Assembly: GCA_016186945.1 (NCBI GenBank)
Contig: JACPKR010000031.1
Location: forward strand, 5,784-16,563
DNA: 10,780 nt
Reading direction: 5' to 3'
Source: Deltaproteobacteria bacterium
Lineage (GTDB): Bacteria > Bdellovibrionota_B > Oligoflexia > Oligoflexales > Bog-1112
The notes below the pieces were generated by a model. That model did not search any database, was not told the origin of the DNA, and saw nothing but the letters and a program-made list of their open reading frames with translations. Positions within the stretch are counted from its first letter, which is position 1; every line of letters begins with the position of its first letter. The translations under genes and the position numbers were made by a program. Below, piece by piece: positions 8,028 through 10,780 of the stretch.

Positions 8028-8057
8028 ACTATCCCTCAGCGTTCTTTCGCGATTATA
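8028..8057 (-). promoter_or_regulatory. Promoter -10 box and ribosome-binding site of uvrA-dnaJ
   Basis: On the minus strand a perfect TATAAT lies at 8057-8052, inside an A+T-rich run. The -35 position (about 8080-8075, TCTCTT) is weak and directly abuts the left edge of the repeat element at 8081. GAGGG at 8037-8033 is a ribosome-binding site 5 bases before GTG 8027. If transcription starts near 8045, the longer reading frame from 8153 cannot be translated from this promoter. I see no LexA-type operator, though I may miss one from an unknown lineage. Confidence 0.55.
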
Positions 8058-8080
8058 ATATATAGTATTTGGGAAAGAGA

Positions 8081-8251
8081 ATTTGTGGAGAGGACCTTTT
8101 TTGAAAAAAAGTTCCCCTCCACTGTCATCCCGCGGCTTGACCGCGGGATCCAACGGCAGCCTTCCTCAAATAAGTTGGATCCCGCGGTCAAGCCGCGGGA
8201 TGACAGACTTGTAAAAGTTTGTCCCCGAATTGATCATCTTGAACACTATAG
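8081..8251. repeat. Dispersed repeat element, copy 2, with nested palindrome
   Basis: This is the second copy of the element at 4124-4271, in the same orientation. The flanks match closely (8081-8122 and 8213-8251), but the 67-bp middle of copy 1 is replaced here by a long palindrome plus 6 bases. The element fills nearly all the divergent intergenic region between uvrA and the SPOR-like gene, starting beside the uvrA promoter and ending 12 bp before the ATG at 8264. Together the two copies bracket the uvrA-dnaJ pair as direct repeats about 3.96 kb apart, start to start. Confidence 0.85.
8122..8206. repeat. Long perfect inverted repeat, 33-bp arms
   Basis: The arms 8122-8154 and 8174-8206 are exact reverse complements, separated by 19 bases. 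Each arm is itself palindromic, with TCCCGCGG and CCGCGGGA around CTTGA or its complement, so it could form a cruciform or a branched RNA hairpin. The same core makes up the array at 211-285 and, with the half-site altered, the array at 1-69. Translated on the minus strand it gives DPAVKPRDD-like peptides, a pattern seen in intergenic palindromes of many bacteria. It sits precisely in the middle of the larger dispersed element. Confidence 0.93.
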
Positions 8252-8263
8252 GCACCAATTTTG

Positions 8264-8692
8264 ATGAAGTATTTTTTTACGTTTATCGTTTTCCTGACCG
8301 CTCTCTCAGCCACCACCTGGTTTTTGTCGTCTCACGAGCAGGAACTGGCCCGACTCTTTCAGCCTCCCACGCAGCAGAGCCGACACGTACCCACCCCGCT
8401 TTTTTACCAGACAGTGGGGAAGTTTCCAGACCTTGAGGAACGCCCTCTGCTAAGCTCGCCGCCTACCCAATTTACCTTAGAGCTAGCCCTATGCGAAGAC
8501 AAGCCCTGCGTCAACCAGACCCTGGAACAACTAGAGAAAAAAAGTATTGAGGCCTACTTCACCCCTTTAAACAATCAGGGACGGGTGGTTTTTCGCATCC
8601 GCCATGGAATCTTTGCCTCCGCCGCGACAGCAGAGGCCGCTAAACACTCACTTTCCCAGAAAAATGTTGTCAGCTCGGTCGTAGAGCTTTAG
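8264..8692 (+). CDS. Small membrane-anchored protein with SPOR-like domain
   Basis: A 142-residue protein of uncertain function. Residues 4-21 form one hydrophobic segment after a short basic start (MKYFFTFIVFLTALSATTWF), fitting a signal anchor. A Pro/Gln-rich linker of about 45 residues follows. From about 70 to the end the pattern (FTLELALCEDKPC, then a helix with EQLEKKSIEAYFTPL, then GRVVFRIRHGIFASAATAEAA) resembles the SPOR domain, which binds denuded peptidoglycan at the division septum in the periplasm. The match is by pattern and is not strong. Two cysteines, 77 and 82, could form a disulfide. ATG 8264 is preferred to the adjacent TTG at 8261; the ribosome-binding site is poor. It lies 72 bp before lepA on the same strand and may be co-transcribed with it. 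Confidence 0.7.
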   Translation: MKYFFTFIVFLTALSATTWFLSSHEQELARLFQPPTQQSRHVPTPLFYQTVGKFPDLEERPLLSSPPTQFTLELALCEDKPCVNQTLEQLEKKSIEAYFTPLNNQGRVVFRIRHGIFASAATAEAAKHSLSQKNVVSSVVEL

Positions 8693-8713
8693 TTCTTAAG
8701 GATAGCGTGGATC

Positions 8714-8732
8714 CCTTGCCCCGGGGGGCAGG
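8714..8732 (+). other. GC-rich hairpin between the SPOR-like gene and lepA
   Basis: CTTGCCC (8715-8721) can pair with GGGCAGG (8726-8732), with one G-T pair and a 4-base loop. Only three T residues follow, so it is at best a weak terminator. It could equally be a leader structure that tunes lepA expression, or an RNA-processing barrier. No clear promoter is seen in the 72 bp between the two genes. Confidence 0.35.
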
Positions 8733-8764
8733 CCTTTCCTCATCCCCCCTCTATTAGGTTTTCA

Positions 8765-10558
8765 ATGACTAACATTCGGAATTTTTGCATCATCGCCCAT
8801 ATTGACCATGGAAAATCAACTCTCGCCGACCGTCTGCTGGAATTGACGGGGACCGTCAGCAAGCGAGAGATGAAAGAGCAATACCTCGACAACATGGAGT
8901 TGGAACGCGAACGTGGCATCACTATAAAAGCACAGACCGCCATGATGTCCTACAAAGCCAAGGATGGTAAGACCTACCAGCTAAACCTCATCGACACGCC
9001 GGGGCACGTAGATTTTGCCTATGAGGTATCGCGAAGCTTGGCGGCGTGCGAAGGAGCCCTCGTCATCGTTGACGCCTCGCAGGGCGTGGAAGCACAGACC
9101 GTTGCTAACGTCAACCTGGCGGCCAAACACAAACTTACCCTTATCCCTGTCATCAATAAAATCGACCTTCCAGGAGCTGACGTTGAACGCGTCCGAGACG
9201 AAATAGAGGAAGAACTGGCAATCGAAGCTTCAGAAGCACTCGCCATCAGTGCCAAAACGGGGCAAGGGGTGGAGCAAGTCCTCGAAGCGATTGTTGCGCG
9301 CATCCCCGCGCCGGAGCAGCGAGACAGTGACCCCTTGCAAACACTGATCTTCGACAGCTGGTTTGACCCTTACCTTGGAGCCGTTTCACTCAATCGTGTC
9401 GTAGCGGGAACCCTTCGCAGGGGCACACATATTCAAATGATGTCGACAGGGAAATCTTTCGAAGTTCACTCTCTGGGAAAATTGACCCCTAAGCCGACCC
9501 CTGTCGATGAATTGCGCAGTGGAGAGGTCGGTTTTATCACAGGATCGATCAAGACTATCTCCGATATGAGGGTCGGCGATACAATCACTGAAACACGCCG
9601 TCCTGCGGCAAGCCCATTGCCTGGCTTTACAAAGGTGAAGCAAATGGTCTTCGGTGGAATATTCCCCGTCGACCCCAACGAATTCACCCTGCTTAAGGAA
9701 TCCCTGGAAAAACTCCAACTCAACGACGCCGCTTTATCAACCGAGGTGGAAAGTTCAAACGCCCTGGGTTTCGGTTTTCGAGCCGGCTTCTTGGGTTTAC
9801 TCCACATGGATATCATTCAGGAACGACTCGAGCGGGAATACAAACTCAACCTCATATTCACGGCCCCTTCCGTCGTCTACCACGTTTTCACAATAAAAGG
9901 GGAAACATTAGTCGTTGACAACCCGGCCAAACTTCCCGATCCAAGTCAAATTGAACGGATCGAAGAACCCTACATGTTGATGAAAATTCACTCCCCCGAG
10001 GAATTCATTGGGTCCATCTTAAAACTTCTCCAGGAAAGACGAGGAACCCAAAAGGGGATTGAATACACTTCGCAAAAACGAGTGATCATTACTTACGAAA
10101 TTCCCATGAGCGAAATGATCTTCGATTTCCATGATAAATTGAAAAGCATTACTCGTGGCTATGCCTCCATGGATTACGAACTGATTGACTTTCGCGAAGG
10201 CGATCTCGTAAAACTGAATATTCTCGTGAACAATGCTCCTGTTGACGCTCTTGCCTGCATTATCCACAAAGACCAGGCATATTATAAAGGTCGCGCCCTC
10301 TGTAAAAAACTCAAAGAAAACTTACAGAGGCATATGTTTCAAATTGCTATCCAAGCTTCAATCGGTAGTAAGGTCATCGCTAGAGAAACTCTCTCCGCTC
10401 TTCGCAAGGACGTTACCGCAAAATGCTACGGGGGCGACATCACGCGGAAACGAAAACTTCTTGAGAAACAAAAAGAAGGGAAAAAACGCATGAAATCCAT
10501 CGGCAGTGTTGAAATTCCCCAGCAAGCTTTCCTGTCAATCCTTAAACTCGAAGATTAG
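8765..10558 (+). CDS. lepA: Elongation factor 4 (LepA), ribosomal GTPase
   Basis: A 597-residue translational GTPase of normal length (E. coli LepA has 599) that acts on the ribosome and has been linked to back-translocation and to 30S assembly. All G motifs are intact: G1 AHIDHGKS (11-18), G2 GITIK (51-55), G3 DTPGH (77-81, with the catalytic His), G4 NKID (131-134), G5 SAK (162-164). The EF-G-like domains follow, with the [18 protein letters not shown] segment typical of LepA. The C-terminal LepA domain ends in the conserved basic stretch [20 protein letters not shown]. The start is ATG 8765, with AGGT 6 bases upstream. The lepB signal peptidase gene, often adjacent, is not here; lepA instead converges on an rRNA operon and shares its terminator. 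Confidence 0.97.
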   Translation: MTNIRNFCIIAHIDHGKSTLADRLLELTGTVSKREMKEQYLDNMELERERGITIKAQTAMMSYKAKDGKTYQLNLIDTPGHVDFAYEVSRSLAACEGALVIVDASQGVEAQTVANVNLAAKHKLTLIPVINKIDLPGADVERVRDEIEEELAIEASEALAISAKTGQGVEQVLEAIVARIPAPEQRDSDPLQTLIFDSWFDPYLGAVSLNRVVAGTLRRGTHIQMMSTGKSFEVHSLGKLTPKPTPVDELRSGEVGFITGSIKTISDMRVGDTITETRRPAASPLPGFTKVKQMVFGGIFPVDPNEFTLLKESLEKLQLNDAALSTEVESSNALGFGFRAGFLGLLHMDIIQERLEREYKLNLIFTAPSVVYHVFTIKGETLVVDNPAKLPDPSQIERIEEPYMLMKIHSPEEFIGSILKLLQERRGTQKGIEYTSQKRVIITYEIPMSEMIFDFHDKLKSITRGYASMDYELIDFREGDLVKLNILVNNAPVDALACIIHKDQAYYKGRALCKKLKENLQRHMFQIAIQASIGSKVIARETLSALRKDVTAKCYGGDITRKRKLLEKQKEGKKRMKSIGSVEIPQQAFLSILKLED

Positions 10559-10567
10559 CCACTTGGG

Positions 10568-10618
10568 GCAAGGAGGTGGTTTGGAGGAAACTGCGCAGCT
10601 GGTGCCTCCAAAAAATCC
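10568..10618. repeat. 51-bp dispersed hairpin repeat, copy 2
   Basis: This copy lies 10 bp after the lepA stop and matches the reverse complement of 2164-2214 at 49 of 51 positions. The hairpin arms TTGGAGG and CCTCCAA are preserved, while one of the two changes weakens the inner stem. The left end reads AAGGAGGTG, a perfect complement of the usual 16S rRNA 3' end, but no ORF follows it at a useful distance. Here the repeat sits between a stop codon and a terminator and could form part of the 3' end structure of the lepA mRNA. Confidence 0.85.
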
Positions 10619-10627
10619 GGCTGAAAT

Positions 10628-10665
10628 AAAAAAACCCTTGGTTAGTTTCCCAACCGAGGGCTTTT
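10628..10665. terminator. Bidirectional intrinsic terminator between lepA and the rRNA operon
   Basis: CCCTTGGTT (10635-10643) pairs with AACCGAGGG (10652-10660) around 8 bases, with one wobble pair. On the minus strand the stem is followed by seven T residues (complement of 10628-10634), which would end the rRNA transcript. On the plus strand it is followed by CTTTTT (10661-10666), which would end lepA. One structure thus serves two convergent transcripts. Confidence 0.85.
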
Positions 10666-10674
10666 TATAAATAA

Positions 10675-10780
<106 letters not shown>

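Noticed and set aside
4124-8251. Composite transposon carrying uvrA and dnaJ
   Set aside because: No transposase or integrase is coded in or between the repeats, and I see no target-site duplication. Direct repeats alone do not support this.

Overview
The window is bacterial DNA of roughly balanced base composition. It comes from a chromosome, since it holds the end of an rRNA operon (5S) next to lepA. A SPOR-domain membrane protein, a full-length type I DnaJ and an OPT transporter suggest a Gram-negative organism. The phylum is not secure. DnaJ and LepA read to me as closest to the broad deltaproteobacterial/Bdellovibrionota or PVC range, and the short methyltransferase resembles forms I associate with PVC bacteria. 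This is recall of family sequences, not a search. Palindromic repeats that translate as DPAVKPRDD-like peptides are scattered between genes, which is common in host-associated and intracellular lineages.

Layout, left to right. Positions 1-311 hold no gene but two short tandem arrays of 23-bp units sharing a GC-rich core in opposite orientations. Positions 312-1957 (minus strand) hold two overlapping RNA-methyltransferase genes: a class I SAM methyltransferase of RlmI/COG1092 type, then a SpoU/TrmH-family 2'-O-methyltransferase. Positions 1958-2246 form a divergent intergenic region with a possible attenuator facing the methyltransferases and a 51-bp hairpin repeat facing the transporter. Positions 2247-4094 (plus) encode an OPT-family transporter. 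Positions 4114-8027 (minus) are a uvrA-dnaJ pair with only 2 bp between the genes. The pair is bracketed by two direct copies of a 150-170 bp repeat element. Positions 8264-8692 (plus) encode a small membrane-anchored SPOR-like protein, and 8765-10558 (plus) encode LepA/EF4. The window closes with a second copy of the 51-bp repeat, a bidirectional terminator and the 5S rRNA on the minus strand, cut by the window edge.

The genes are mainly translation and RNA maintenance (two methyltransferases, LepA, 5S), DNA repair (UvrA), protein folding (DnaJ) and nutrient uptake (OPT). I see no single pathway linking them, no transposase, no phage gene, no CRISPR and no convincing undescribed multi-gene system. 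The interesting layer is the non-coding repeats. One has replaced the end of dnaJ and adds about 52 codons. Another has inserted beside uvrA and created a misleading upstream start. A third lies beside the transporter start and contains a sequence complementary to its ribosome-binding site.
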